Assembly (NCBI RefSeq): GCF_923868895.1
Contig: NZ_OV350343.1
Span: 3,038,001-3,102,000, forward strand
Direction of reading: 5' to 3'
From: Halomonas sp. TD01
GTDB taxonomy: Bacteria > Pseudomonadota > Gammaproteobacteria > Pseudomonadales > Halomonadaceae
Length of the DNA: 64,000 bases
In this document: one piece after another, positions 34,589 through 43,241 of the stretch
Layout: each line of letters starts with the position of its first letter
Position numbering within the stretch: position 1 is the first letter of the stretch
Notes under the pieces: generated by a model
Seen by the model: the letters and a program-made list of their open reading frames with translations, nothing else
Databases searched by the model: none
Told to the model about the DNA's origin: nothing
Program-made: the position numbers and the translations under genes

Positions 34589-34759
34589 TTTTATACCGAA
34601 AAATCATATCAACATACCAACGATAAACTCACATTGGTTAAAAAAAGTAAACAATGGGAAAGTGACGCTTAGTCGGTGGTTTCACGTGTGCTTCGGGGCT
34701 AGGATTGTTTTTGAAACAGCGTTTGATAACCTTCCTAGAGATTAATCAGGAGTCCTGTG

Positions 34760-35086
34760 ATGAACAATGAAGCCGATTCCCTGCTGAATAAACGGCGTTC
34801 ACGCCGCCAAGTGCTAGCAAGCTTAGGGCTTGGTGCCGCCGCGTTATATGTTGCTCCTACGCTGATATCCATGGGGCAAGCTGAAGCGCGTGAACATCAC
34901 CATTCTCGCTCTAGTTACTCGCGACCCAGCTACTCACGGCCGAGCTATTCAAGACCGAGCTATTCAAAATCTAGGCATTCACGCCCACGCTATTCGCGCC
35001 CTTACTACTCTCGCCCACAGCGCTCTCGTTGGGAGCGAGATGGTGTAATTGAGATTCGCATAAGTCGTTTATTACCTCGCTGGTAG
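34760..35086 (+). CDS. Tat-exported SRPxY-repeat peptide (candidate modified precursor)
   Basis: 108 residues from the ATG at 34760 (AGGAG 7 nt upstream). The N-terminus is a twin-arginine signal: SRRQVLA at 14-20, hydrophobic stretch, cleavage near AEA (41-43). After HHH come about eight five-residue repeats of the form S-R-P-x-Y (residues ~49-88: SRSSY, SRPSY x3, SKSRH, SRPRY, SRPYY, SRPQR). A final non-repeat tail, VIEIRISRLLPRW, follows. The mature part is strongly basic and rich in Ser and Tyr. The stop is 8 bp before an HPr-kinase-like/PqqD fusion, so it may be that protein's substrate. I know of no named family. Confidence 0.8.
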   Translation: MNNEADSLLNKRRSRRQVLASLGLGAAALYVAPTLISMGQAEAREHHHSRSSYSRPSYSRPSYSRPSYSKSRHSRPRYSRPYYSRPQRSRWERDGVIEIRISRLLPRW

Positions 35087-35094
35087 GGGGTGCC

Positions 35095-36318
35095 GTGGCT
35101 ACGCCATCGATTACTGTCGATTATGCGCTGGAAAATCTTGGCCCTTGCGTGCGCTTAATTGATGCAGAGCATCTGCTGCCAGTGATTCATCAGGCAATGC
35201 CTGGCTGGCGGCTAACCCCCTGTGAGCCTCAGCAGTATGCACCTGCTATTTGTGTTCGGCAGCACCCTGATGATTATTGGCAGGAAGCGCCTGCACTACC
35301 GGGTGGTATGTTATTAGATACACCCGCAGGAACCGCTTGCAGTGTGATCGCTGATCTAGCAGGTGCCTATCTGCGTCACCACCCTGAGCATATCGGGCTT
35401 CACTGTGGGGCAGTAGAGGTTAATCAACAGTTAGTGATATTTCCGGATAGTCACCGGGCGGGTAAAAGCACCCTCACCGCGGCGTTTGCCGCAGCTGGTT
35501 ATCGTGTGTTTGGCGATGATGTGCTGGCACTCAATAGCTGTGGTGAAGGTATTGCGTTGGGCATTGCACCTAGGTTGCGTTTGCCGTTGCCGCAGAATCT
35601 AGCGTCTGAGTTTCATCAGTTTGTTGCTAACCATCTAGGGCCTCATGATGATCGCTATGGCTACTTAGCGCTAAACGAGCAGCAGCTGGCATCTCATGGG
35701 GTGCGTTGTCCGCTAGGTGCCATACTCCTTATTGAACGCGATGAAACGATTAGTGAGCCGCAGCTTGTTCGTCTGCAGCCGGGAGATGGGCTCTGGCAGT
35801 TGCTGCAGCAAAACTTCGCGGAGCATGAGTCAGATCAGACGTTGATTGAGCGCTTTTTGCCAATCTTAAAAGGTCTGCCGTGTTTTTTAATGCGTTACCG
35901 AGATGCTTACGCAGCGACAACGTGGCTGACAACCCAGATAAATAGCGATGGGTTTCTTAATAGCGCCATGGCGACAGAGCCGTGTTGTCGTCAAACCAAG
36001 CCGCAGGCGTTCAAACAGAGCCATGTGCTGGCACCAAACGACACGCGCAGGTGGCAAATCAGCCAGGTGGCTCATGAGTTTCCATTGGGTGAAGAGCTGT
36101 TCGTCATTGCTAAAGAGGGCGGTGAAATTCATCGTTTGAATGTGACGAGTAGAGCAGTGTGGGCGCTGCTGCAGCATGAGCCATTAAGTAAAGATGAGAT
36201 TATTGATACCTTAGTGACATTTTTTATTGGTGCTAGCAGGAAAAGTGTAGAGCGGGATATCTCCCATTTATTGGGTCAATTAGTCAGCTTGGGGTTAGTT
36301 CAGCCTGTCACCGATTAG
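35095..36318 (+). CDS. HPr-kinase-like / PqqD-like fusion protein
   Basis: 407 residues. The N-terminal two thirds resembles HprK-related kinases: GLHCGAV (101-107), a P-loop at PDSHRAGKSTL (117-127), and FGDDVLAL (139-146) as Walker B. The first Gly of the P-loop is replaced, but GKST is intact. Residues ~331-405 form a winged-helix PqqD-like domain (EIHRLNVTSRAVWALL, then a helical half ending LGQLVSLGLVQP), the fold used as a recognition element for ribosomally made peptides. It starts (GTG, after AGGGGG) 8 bp after the SRPxY peptide gene. It probably binds that peptide and phosphorylates or otherwise modifies it; inferred. Confidence 0.82.
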   Translation: MATPSITVDYALENLGPCVRLIDAEHLLPVIHQAMPGWRLTPCEPQQYAPAICVRQHPDDYWQEAPALPGGMLLDTPAGTACSVIADLAGAYLRHHPEHIGLHCGAVEVNQQLVIFPDSHRAGKSTLTAAFAAAGYRVFGDDVLALNSCGEGIALGIAPRLRLPLPQNLASEFHQFVANHLGPHDDRYGYLALNEQQLASHGVRCPLGAILLIERDETISEPQLVRLQPGDGLWQLLQQNFAEHESDQTLIERFLPILKGLPCFLMRYRDAYAATTWLTTQINSDGFLNSAMATEPCCRQTKPQAFKQSHVLAPNDTRRWQISQVAHEFPLGEELFVIAKEGGEIHRLNVTSRAVWALLQHEPLSKDEIIDTLVTFFIGASRKSVERDISHLLGQLVSLGLVQPVTD

Positions 36319-36893
36319 CGCCAATCATCTCGCCATGCTTTTAGCACCCGTTCTGGATACCACGTTTGCCCTAGGCTTCCATTATAACGAGCCAATGCGC
36401 GAGTGAAATCACCGCGCTCGACGGCAAGGTAGTGAGCTAAAATTGTGCAGCCGTAACGCAAATTACGATTTGGATCGCTAAGGTTGTCCATTGGCAGGCC
36501 AAGCTCTTCGATCCAAAAAGGCATAATTTGCATGAGTCCTACGGCGCCAGCTGACGAGACCGCATCAGATTTAAACGCGCTCTCTACTTGGATCAGTGAT
36601 AGCACAAGTTCAGGGGGTAAACCGGCTAAGCGGGCTTCCTGATACAGCCGCGTCAATAACTCATAGCGCTCAGTGGGCTCGCGGATAAACCGTGAAAGAG
36701 GTGCATCCATACGGCTACGCCACTGTTGCAATTGCCGCTGAGAATAGGACGTTTGTTGATGAGCAGCGTCAAAAGTTAGGCGCAGTGGTGAAGCCACTGC
36801 GCTGGCTACAGGCAAGGCAGCGATCACAATGCTGCCTGCCAAAACCCACTTGTTAACCCAACGCAAATGCCACGCTATTGCGCCCAGCAACAT
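36315..36893 (-). CDS. SLT-domain lytic transglycosylase
   Basis: 192 residues with an N-terminal signal/anchor (WVLAGSIVIAALPVASAVA). The SLT domain shows the catalytic Glu in IQVESAFKSDAVSSAGAVGLMQIMP, then NLRYGCTILAHYL and ALARYNGS. Such enzymes cleave peptidoglycan to 1,6-anhydromuramic products. Its stop overlaps the stop of the kinase/PqqD fusion by 4 bp on the opposite strand. It lies just downstream of proS (11-bp gap), so the two are probably co-transcribed. Confidence 0.9.
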   Translation of the reverse strand: MLLGAIAWHLRWVNKWVLAGSIVIAALPVASAVASPLRLTFDAAHQQTSYSQRQLQQWRSRMDAPLSRFIREPTERYELLTRLYQEARLAGLPPELVLSLIQVESAFKSDAVSSAGAVGLMQIMPFWIEELGLPMDNLSDPNRNLRYGCTILAHYLAVERGDFTRALARYNGSLGQTWYPERVLKAWRDDWR

Positions 36894-36904
36894 GAGAGCT
36901 TGCC

Positions 36905-38638
36905 TTACTTGTTGTTATTCAGACCCGCTTGATCGCAAAGGAAATCGACAATTTGATCGGCAGCAATCATGGTCGCTTCGCTATCTCGGCGGCCTTTGTA
37001 TTCCAGTTCGCCGTTATCCAAACCGCGATCACCAATCACTAAGCGGTGGGGCACACCCATGAGTTCCAGATCAGCAAACTTGACGCCGGGGCGAGTGTCG
37101 CGATCGTCAAGCAGTACATCTAATCCCGCTGCTGTTAGCGATTGATAGAGACGTTCGGACTCTTCGCGCACACGTTGGGATTTGTGGGCATTCATGGGCA
37201 CCAGCGCCACTTGGAAGGGGGCGATAGCGTTTGGCCAGATAATGCCTGAGTCATCGTGGTTTTGCTCAATAGCGGCAGCCACTACGCGGGTAACGCCGAT
37301 ACCATAGCAGCCCATCCATGGATGGCTGGTTTTGCCGTTGTCACCCAATACTGTCGCGTTCATTGCTTCGGAGTACTTTTGTCCAAGCTGGAAGACGTGG
37401 CCCACTTCAATGCCGCGCTTGATAGAAAGCGTGCCTTTACCGTCCGGCGAAGGGTCACCTTCTACAACGTTACGTAGATCGGCAACTTGGGGCAAAGCCA
37501 CGTCACGCTCCCAGTTGATGCCGAAATAGTGCTTGCCATCGACGTTTGCGCCAGCACCAAAGTCACTCATTAGCGCCACACTGCGATCAATAATGATCGG
37601 CATTTTTAGCCCAACCGGTCCAAGTGAGCCAGGGCCAGCGCCAACCACCGCACGGATTTCTTCTTCGTTTGCCATGGTTAGTGGGGCGGCTACCTGGGGC
37701 AGGTTTTCAGCTTTGACTTCATTAAGCTCATGGTCACCACGGATTAGCAGAGCAATCAAGCCACCTTCAGCGGCATGCACCATCAGCGTCTTGATGGTTT
37801 TCTCAATGGGCAGGCCATGCTGCTCTACCAGGGCGGCAATTGTCTTAGCGTTCGGCGTATCAACCAAATTCATCTCTTCGCTGGGAGCTGCGCGTTCGGC
37901 GTTACTGTCTAGTGGCGCGGGAAGGGCCTCGGCTTTTTCCATATTAGCGGCGTAATCAGAGGCGTTGGAGAACACGATGTCGTCTTCACCTGAGTCGGCT
38001 AACACGTGGAATTCATGGGAGCCAGTGCCGCCAATTGAGCCGTTATCAGCAATTACAGGGCGGAAGTCGAGACCTAGGCGGGTGAAGATGCGTGAGTATG
38101 CATCGTACATCGTCTGGTAGGTCTCTTTGAGAGAGGCTTCATCCAGGTGGAAGGAGTAAGCATCTTTCATAATGAATTCGCGAGAACGCATCACCCCAAA
38201 GCGAGGGCGAATCTCGTCACGAAACTTAGTTTGAATTTGGTAGAAATTAATCGGCAGCTGCTTGTAGCTGGCAATCTCTTTTCGCACCAAATCGGTAATG
38301 ACTTCTTCATGGGTCGGGCCTACGCAGTAGTCACGTTCGTGGCGATCTTTCAGGCGCAGTAGTTCCGGACCGTACTGCTCCCAGCGGCCAGACTCTTGCC
38401 ACAGGTCAGCAGGCTGCACGGCGGGCATTAATACTTCCTGAGCGCCGGCACGGTTCATCTCTTCGCGGACAATGGCTTCAACCTTACGCAGCGTGCGTAG
38501 GCCAAGAGGCAGCCACGTATAGAGGCCAGAGGTAAGACGACGGATCATACCGGCGCGCAGCATTAACTGGTGGCTGATGACTTCAGCGTCGGCCGGAGTT
38601 TCTTTTAATGTCGCAATCAATAATTGGCTGGCGCGCAT
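36905..38638 (-). CDS. proS: Prolyl-tRNA synthetase
   Basis: 577 residues, the bacterial class II ProRS with the editing domain inserted between motifs 2 and 3. Visible are [10 protein letters not shown] and [20 protein letters not shown] (motif 1 region), [26 protein letters not shown] (motif 2), the YbaK-like insert ([12 protein letters not shown]...[10 protein letters not shown]), and [17 protein letters not shown] (motif 3). I prefer the ATG at 38638 (MRASQLL), the usual N-terminus; the ATG at 38650 sits directly on the Shine-Dalgarno. It charges tRNA-Pro in the cytoplasm. Confidence 0.97.
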   Translation of the reverse strand: MRASQLLIATLKETPADAEVISHQLMLRAGMIRRLTSGLYTWLPLGLRTLRKVEAIVREEMNRAGAQEVLMPAVQPADLWQESGRWEQYGPELLRLKDRHERDYCVGPTHEEVITDLVRKEIASYKQLPINFYQIQTKFRDEIRPRFGVMRSREFIMKDAYSFHLDEASLKETYQTMYDAYSRIFTRLGLDFRPVIADNGSIGGTGSHEFHVLADSGEDDIVFSNASDYAANMEKAEALPAPLDSNAERAAPSEEMNLVDTPNAKTIAALVEQHGLPIEKTIKTLMVHAAEGGLIALLIRGDHELNEVKAENLPQVAAPLTMANEEEIRAVVGAGPGSLGPVGLKMPIIIDRSVALMSDFGAGANVDGKHYFGINWERDVALPQVADLRNVVEGDPSPDGKGTLSIKRGIEVGHVFQLGQKYSEAMNATVLGDNGKTSHPWMGCYGIGVTRVVAAAIEQNHDDSGIIWPNAIAPFQVALVPMNAHKSQRVREESERLYQSLTAAGLDVLLDDRDTRPGVKFADLELMGVPHRLVIGDRGLDNGELEYKGRRDSEATMIAADQIVDFLCDQAGLNNNK

Positions 38639-38881
38639 GGGCGTGAGCATTCCTTGTTGGTAGGGGTGATGCTTAATCGTTTAGTAACGTAGCGCTTAAA
38701 CTAGCGTTGAATGCGGCATTGTACGGCTAAGCGAGTTAGGCGGCAAAATCCTACGTTAACAGCTTGGCGTGTGTTGGTAAGCAAATGTGTTAAACTCGCC
38801 AAGTTTTGTGGCTCGATAGCAACGGTCAAACAACAGAATCATCTCCGGCTATCGGTACGTTAGGACTTTGAGGGAACCTTC

Positions 38882-39316
38882 ATGCAGCAAGCAGTACGCC
38901 GTTGGTTAACGGGGGCCATTGTTGGTGTCTCCATTGTAACGTTAAGTGGTTGTGGAACGCTTTTTCATCCTGAGCGTAAAGGACAATTAAGCGGTAATGT
39001 TGACCCAGTAGTGGCTATCGCCAACGGTGTAGGGCTACTGTTTTTTATTGTGCCAGGCGTTATTGCTTATGCCGTGGATTTCTCTAATGGCACTATCTAC
39101 TTACCAAGTGCGAGCAGTGCATCGGTAGATATTCACCACTTAGACGACGCTATGGACGTAGCTTCGCTAGAGAAGCTACTGTCAGATAAAGCGGGAAAGC
39201 CGGTTAGTTTGGAAAACGAGTTACTGATGATGGAAGAAGTGGCCAGCCTAGACGAGGCGTTGGCCATGGTTCGTATGTCAGGTGTACTGGATGAAGAACG
39301 CCTCGCCACGATGTAG
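38882..39316 (+). CDS. Conserved outer lipoprotein of unknown function
   Basis: 144 residues with a lipoprotein signal ending TLSGC. The family-typical GTLFHPERKGQ, a hydrophobic NGVGLLFFIVPGVIAYAVDFSNGTIYLP and a variable acidic C-terminal half follow. Similar small lipoproteins with GTLxxPER and a FFIVPG helix are common in gammaproteobacteria; their function is not known. The ATG follows GAGGGAACCTTC. A good terminator lies 59 bp after the stop, so it is probably a single-gene unit, divergent from proS. Confidence 0.8.
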   Translation: MQQAVRRWLTGAIVGVSIVTLSGCGTLFHPERKGQLSGNVDPVVAIANGVGLLFFIVPGVIAYAVDFSNGTIYLPSASSASVDIHHLDDAMDVASLEKLLSDKAGKPVSLENELLMMEEVASLDEALAMVRMSGVLDEERLATM

Positions 39317-39374
39317 CGTGCAATGATAAAATTAGCACAAGTTTATATAGCCAAGCAGATACGCCTGTGCTGAT

Positions 39375-39415
39375 AAAACGCCCCCAGTAGACAAACTCTC
39401 TTGGGGCGTTTTTTT
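39375..39415 (+). terminator. Rho-independent terminator after the lipoprotein gene
   Basis: AACGCCCC (39377-39384) pairs with GGGGCGTT (39403-39410) around an 18-nt loop, followed by a T-run. Confidence 0.85.
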
Positions 39416-39449
39416 ATCGTATCGCTTTTATCACATTGATAACATGCCT

Positions 39450-40658
39450 CTAACGATGTGGAGCCTTTGTCAGCTTTAGAACCACCAAGCCCGCCACAAG
39501 CCCCCAGAACGCGCCACCAATTCCCAGTAAAGTAATGCCAGAGCCGGTGAGTAAAAAGGTGATAATGGCGGCGTCTCGTTGCCCACTGTTTTCAAATGCA
39601 TTAGCTAACCCACCACTTAATGTGCCAAGTAACGCTATACCTGCCAGCGACATGACCAGGACGCTGGGAAGCGCATTGAAAACACCGGTAACCGTGCCCC
39701 CAAAAATACCCATCGCGATATAGAACACTCCCGCCGCAACGCCTGCTGTATAGCGCTTGAGGGGATTCGCATGGGCATCAGGACCTATGCATACCGCTGC
39801 GCTAATGGCCGCCATATTGAATGCATAACCACCAAACGGGGCGAGCAAAAGCGTTGCACCCCCTGTCCAACTGATGAGCGGCGAACTGTTTGGCTGGTAA
39901 CCTGCTGCCCGAAGCACTGCCACGCCAGGTAAATTTTGAGTGGCCATGGTAATGACAAACAGAGGGATGCCAATGCTGATCAGCGTTGTCATCGAAAAGG
40001 CGGGTGTAGTAAAAACGGGGACGGTAGGTGCTAGCGGAATACTTTGTACGTTAAGTTGACCCTGCCAAAGGGCAATAGCAATGCCGGCTAGTAGTACACC
40101 AGGTACCGCGAGCGTTGGCCATAGGCGTCGGCCTGCTACCCAGGCGGCTAACATGGCCAGTGGTAGTAGCCATTGGCTTTCCATGACGTTAAACAGCGCT
40201 AGGCCAAAGCGCAACAGAATACCCGCCAGCAGTGCAGACGCAATTGCACTGGGGATGTGGCGCATCAGGCGTTCGAACAGTCCTGTTACACCGCATAGCG
40301 TAATGAGCAGCGCGGAGAACAGGAAAGCGCCAATGGCTTCTTCAATTGGAATACCGGGAAGGTTAGTCGCCAAAAACGCTGCGCCTGGTGTTGACCACGC
40401 TGTCAATAGGGGCATGCGATAGCGCAGCGATAGCCCTATCGAGGTAATGCCCATGCCAATGCCTAGCGCCCACAGCCAAGAACTGATTTGTGCAGTACTG
40501 GCGCCCGCAGCGGCTGCTGCTTGGAAAATAATCGCCGCTGAACTCGTGTAGCCGATGGTGACCGCGACGAAGCCTGCTGTTACGGTCGAGAGGCTAATAT
40601 CTCGCCAGAAAGGGGTTTTATGTTTTTCTGTCGGCTGCAGAGTAGGCGGCGCCTCCAT
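39450..40658 (-). CDS. BenE family benzoate/H+ symporter-like permease
   Basis: 402 residues with about twelve membrane helices. It matches the BenE family: FWRDISLSTVTAGFVAVTIGYTSSAAIIFQAA near the N-terminus, PLLTAWSTPGAAFLA, QNLPGVAVLRAAGY, and PFGGYAFNMAAISAAVC. The founding member takes up benzoate, but many members sit away from benzoate genes, as here. It is divergent from an XRE-cupin regulator, with two matching palindromes between them, so that regulator probably controls it. Confidence 0.9.
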   Translation of the reverse strand: MEAPPTLQPTEKHKTPFWRDISLSTVTAGFVAVTIGYTSSAAIIFQAAAAAGASTAQISSWLWALGIGMGITSIGLSLRYRMPLLTAWSTPGAAFLATNLPGIPIEEAIGAFLFSALLITLCGVTGLFERLMRHIPSAIASALLAGILLRFGLALFNVMESQWLLPLAMLAAWVAGRRLWPTLAVPGVLLAGIAIALWQGQLNVQSIPLAPTVPVFTTPAFSMTTLISIGIPLFVITMATQNLPGVAVLRAAGYQPNSSPLISWTGGATLLLAPFGGYAFNMAAISAAVCIGPDAHANPLKRYTAGVAAGVFYIAMGIFGGTVTGVFNALPSVLVMSLAGIALLGTLSGGLANAFENSGQRDAAIITFLLTGSGITLLGIGGAFWGLVAGLVVLKLTKAPHR

Positions 40659-40684
40659 GGGGTTACCTCGTTTACGCTAGGTGG

Positions 40685-40702
40685 TGTGCGCTATAGCGCA
40701 CA
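40685..40702. promoter_or_regulatory. Operator 1 between benE and the XRE-cupin gene
   Basis: TGTGCGCTATAGCGCACA is a perfect 18-bp palindrome, 27 bp upstream of the benE start. It is repeated almost exactly at 40721. Confidence 0.8.
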
Positions 40703-40720
40703 ATGCTGTAAGGCTATCAT

Positions 40721-40738
40721 TGTGCGCTATAACGCACA
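40721..40738. promoter_or_regulatory. Operator 2 between benE and the XRE-cupin gene
   Basis: TGTGCGCTATAACGCACA differs from operator 1 by one base. The centres are 36 bp apart, so two regulator dimers could bind cooperatively. Confidence 0.78.
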
Positions 40739-40809
40739 AGATTGACGTCATCGGTGTTCATCGCTGACCGGATAGGTAAACTACATCACTAAATTTTATG
40801 GAGAGCCGC

Positions 40810-41397
40810 ATGGTGAGTGACCCTCATACCATTGCCGAACACATTGCGGAAACCGTCAAAAAGCTGCGTAAAGACCGCGGTTGGAGCCTAGACCGAGCTG
40901 CGGCTGAAACAGGTGTGAGTAAAGCCATGCTGGGACAAATAGAGCGTGGTGAGTCTAGTCCTACCATCTCAACGCTTTGGAAGATCGCGAGTGGTTTTCG
41001 GGTGTCGTTTTCAACCCTGTTTGATGGTGATAAACCTGCGTTAGGCGAACTTCACCGAGATGGCTGGGAGTCTGTTTGGGGCGATGATAGCGCTGGGATG
41101 CAAGCACGCCTGCTCTTCCCTTATGACCCGCTGCTAGGCTTTGAAATGTTTATGATTGAGCTCGCGCCAGGGGCGATCAGCGAGTCGTCTCCCCACGCCA
41201 GCGGTGTGGTAGAACACATCGTTGTTGTCGAGGGCGAAATGGAGCTGCGCATAGACGAGCGCTGGCAAACGCTGCGGGTAGGCGAGGGACTGCGCTTTTT
41301 TGCCGATCGCCCACACGCCATGCGAAACAGCGCTACGACGCGGCTACGCTTTCATGATGTGATTCACTATTTGCCTGGCGCTGCTTCAGGCGCTTGA
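40810..41397 (+). CDS. XRE-family regulator with C-terminal cupin domain
   Basis: 195 residues from the ATG at 40810, which has GGAG 6 nt upstream; the ATG at 40798 has none. The N-terminus is a helix-turn-helix ([49 protein letters not shown]). The C-terminal half is a cupin ([39 protein letters not shown]), which would bind a small ligand. Such HTH-cupin proteins regulate adjacent transport or catabolic genes. The twin palindromes in the shared promoter region are its likely operators. Its last 31 bp overlap the convergent nfo gene. Confidence 0.92.
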   Translation: MVSDPHTIAEHIAETVKKLRKDRGWSLDRAAAETGVSKAMLGQIERGESSPTISTLWKIASGFRVSFSTLFDGDKPALGELHRDGWESVWGDDSAGMQARLLFPYDPLLGFEMFMIELAPGAISESSPHASGVVEHIVVVEGEMELRIDERWQTLRVGEGLRFFADRPHAMRNSATTRLRFHDVIHYLPGAASGA

Positions 41398-42257
41398 GCA
41401 CCGGGCACTTGAGTACCAGGTACTTGAGCACGTAGCCAGTTGAGTTCGTCAGCCCAAATGCTGGGTTCGACGGTTTCCAAAATCATCGGTATGTCATGAA
41501 TGCGTTCGTCTTGCATGATCGTTGTGAATGCATCCAATCCGATATTGCCTTTACCTAAGCTGTGGTGGCGGTCTACACGGCTTGCGAAGGTGCTCTTGGC
41601 ATCGTTTAAATGCATACCGCGCAAGTATTTAAAGCCAACCACCTTGCCTAGCTCATCCAATGTTGCCTTGGTGGCCTCGGCGGTACGTAAGTCATACCCA
41701 GCGGCAAAGGCGTGGCAGGTGTCAATACAAACACCGACACGGGTTTTATCATCAACGTGGGAAATAATTTCCGCTAAATGCTCGAAGCGCCAGCCAAGGT
41801 TGGTCCCTTGTCCTGCGGTGTTTTCAATCACTGCCGTGACGTCCTGTGACTGTAACAATGCTTCGTTGATGGAATCTGCGATGCGTTTCAGGCAGTCGGC
41901 TTCGCTGATTTTGTTCAGATGGCTGCCTGGGTGGAAGTTCAATAGCGTTAGGCCGAGCTGTTCACAGCGCTGAATTTCATCTACAAACGCAGCACGGGAC
42001 TTTTCAAGCCCAGCGGCCTCTGGGTGGCCTAAATTAATCAGGTAGCTGTCGTGGGGTAAAATTTGTTCAGGGCCAAACCCATGGGTTTGGCAGGCCTGTT
42101 TAAACGCTGCAATAGCCTCGTCGGTCAGTGGTTTGCCTTTCCACTGCCGCTGGTTTTTGGTGAACAGAGCAAAGCCGTTTGCGCCGATTTCTACCGCACG
42201 GAACACTGCTTGATCTGCGCCACCCGCTGCGCTTACATGGGCACCAAGATAGTGCAT
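41367..42257 (-). CDS. nfo: Endonuclease IV (deoxyribonuclease IV)
   Basis: 296 residues of the AP-endonuclease TIM-barrel family. Zinc ligands appear in order: [63 protein letters not shown] and ILETVEP. It cuts DNA 5' of abasic sites in base-excision repair. The C-terminus carries an extra tail ([19 protein letters not shown]) encoded by ~15-bp tandem repeats (41397-41440), which overlaps the 3' end of the XRE-cupin gene. Confidence 0.95.
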   Translation of the reverse strand: MHYLGAHVSAAGGADQAVFRAVEIGANGFALFTKNQRQWKGKPLTDEAIAAFKQACQTHGFGPEQILPHDSYLINLGHPEAAGLEKSRAAFVDEIQRCEQLGLTLLNFHPGSHLNKISEADCLKRIADSINEALLQSQDVTAVIENTAGQGTNLGWRFEHLAEIISHVDDKTRVGVCIDTCHAFAAGYDLRTAEATKATLDELGKVVGFKYLRGMHLNDAKSTFASRVDRHHSLGKGNIGLDAFTTIMQDERIHDIPMILETVEPSIWADELNWLRAQVPGTQVPGAQAPEAAPGK

Positions 42258-42293
42258 AGTTTTCCTTAGGTAGAGTATTGGATATTGGCGAAT

Positions 42294-43061
42294 TTAACCG
42301 TGTCGACGTCGATTATTCAAATAGCGTTGAAATGCTTCGGGCTCATCAGTAATCGCGCTGGCTATCCCCCATCCCCAGCGGCTTTCAAAAGCACTGGGGT
42401 CGTTGGCGGTATAGCATAAAATTTCATAGCCATCTCTGCGCATGGCAGCGGCCTGTGTGTGTTTTAAGCGCGGCCAATGAGGGTGAATACTAAATGCGTC
42501 GATGGCTTCACATTGGTCACGCCAGGTAGGCGGTGTACTGCCAAACAGTACGCCCAGTGCGAGCGTTTCTTTTGGTGCGATGCGGCGGCATCTAGCTAAT
42601 GCCCGGGCATCAAACGAGGACACAATCACCCGTTCGGCGGGCAGTGTAGTTAATACGATGGGTAATACGGTATCAACTAAGGCAATGGGGTCACGGCCTT
42701 TGTTTACCTTGATCTCTAAATTTACCCCCATGTTGAGTTCGTTCAACAGCGTCAGCATGGCCTCTAGACTGGCCATCTTTTCACCTGCAAACGTATCGCC
42801 AAACCAGCTACCGACGTCAAGCTGTTGCGCATGCTGCCACGTCAGGTTAGCAAGCTCGCCACGGCGATCGGAGCAGCGGCTGATATCGCTATCGTGCCAA
42901 ATAACAGGCGTGCCATCGCCCAGTAGCTGAACGTCCAACTCCACCCAGGTTGTCCCTGCTTGATGAGCAGCACGCACTGCCGTTAAGGTGTTTTCAGGTG
43001 CGGCGGCCGAGTATCCGCGATGGGCTATAAGTGTAGGCAAACAGATTGCTGGGTGCGTCAT
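42294..43061 (-). CDS. Glycerophosphodiester phosphodiesterase
   Basis: 255 residues from the ATG at 43061; the longer frame has no family support. GDPD motifs are present: LIAHRGYSAAAPENTLTAVRAAHQAG, the ELDVQLLGDGTPVIWHDSDISR metal-binding segment, and VNLEIKV. There is no signal peptide, so it is a cytoplasmic UgpQ-type enzyme releasing glycerol-3-phosphate from glycerophosphodiesters. It fits functionally with the glycerol genes at 46-57 kb but is not in their operon. Confidence 0.92.
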   Translation of the reverse strand: MTHPAICLPTLIAHRGYSAAAPENTLTAVRAAHQAGTTWVELDVQLLGDGTPVIWHDSDISRCSDRRGELANLTWQHAQQLDVGSWFGDTFAGEKMASLEAMLTLLNELNMGVNLEIKVNKGRDPIALVDTVLPIVLTTLPAERVIVSSFDARALARCRRIAPKETLALGVLFGSTPPTWRDQCEAIDAFSIHPHWPRLKHTQAAAMRRDGYEILCYTANDPSAFESRWGWGIASAITDEPEAFQRYLNNRRRHG

Positions 43062-43241
43062 AGTCTGTCCGTTTGAGAGTAACCGATAAACATTGTTATC
43101 AACATTTTTAAGATAGTCTAGCATGGGCGCATGACAGCAATATGTCCTGCATGACTGGCTAATCGCTTGATTTAAGACGCACAACGCGGTTGGATAGCCA
43201 GTTAATATGTGTCCAATAATTAACAATGGGAGTTTACCCAG

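Noticed and set aside
34760..35086. Low-complexity artefact or shadow ORF.
   Set aside because: It has a proper ribosome site, a complete Tat signal and tight spacing to the next gene, so I keep it as a real gene.
43062..43226. Extended N-terminus of the glycerophosphodiesterase.
   Set aside because: The added ~55 residues have no family match and the GDPD domain begins just after the ATG at 43061.
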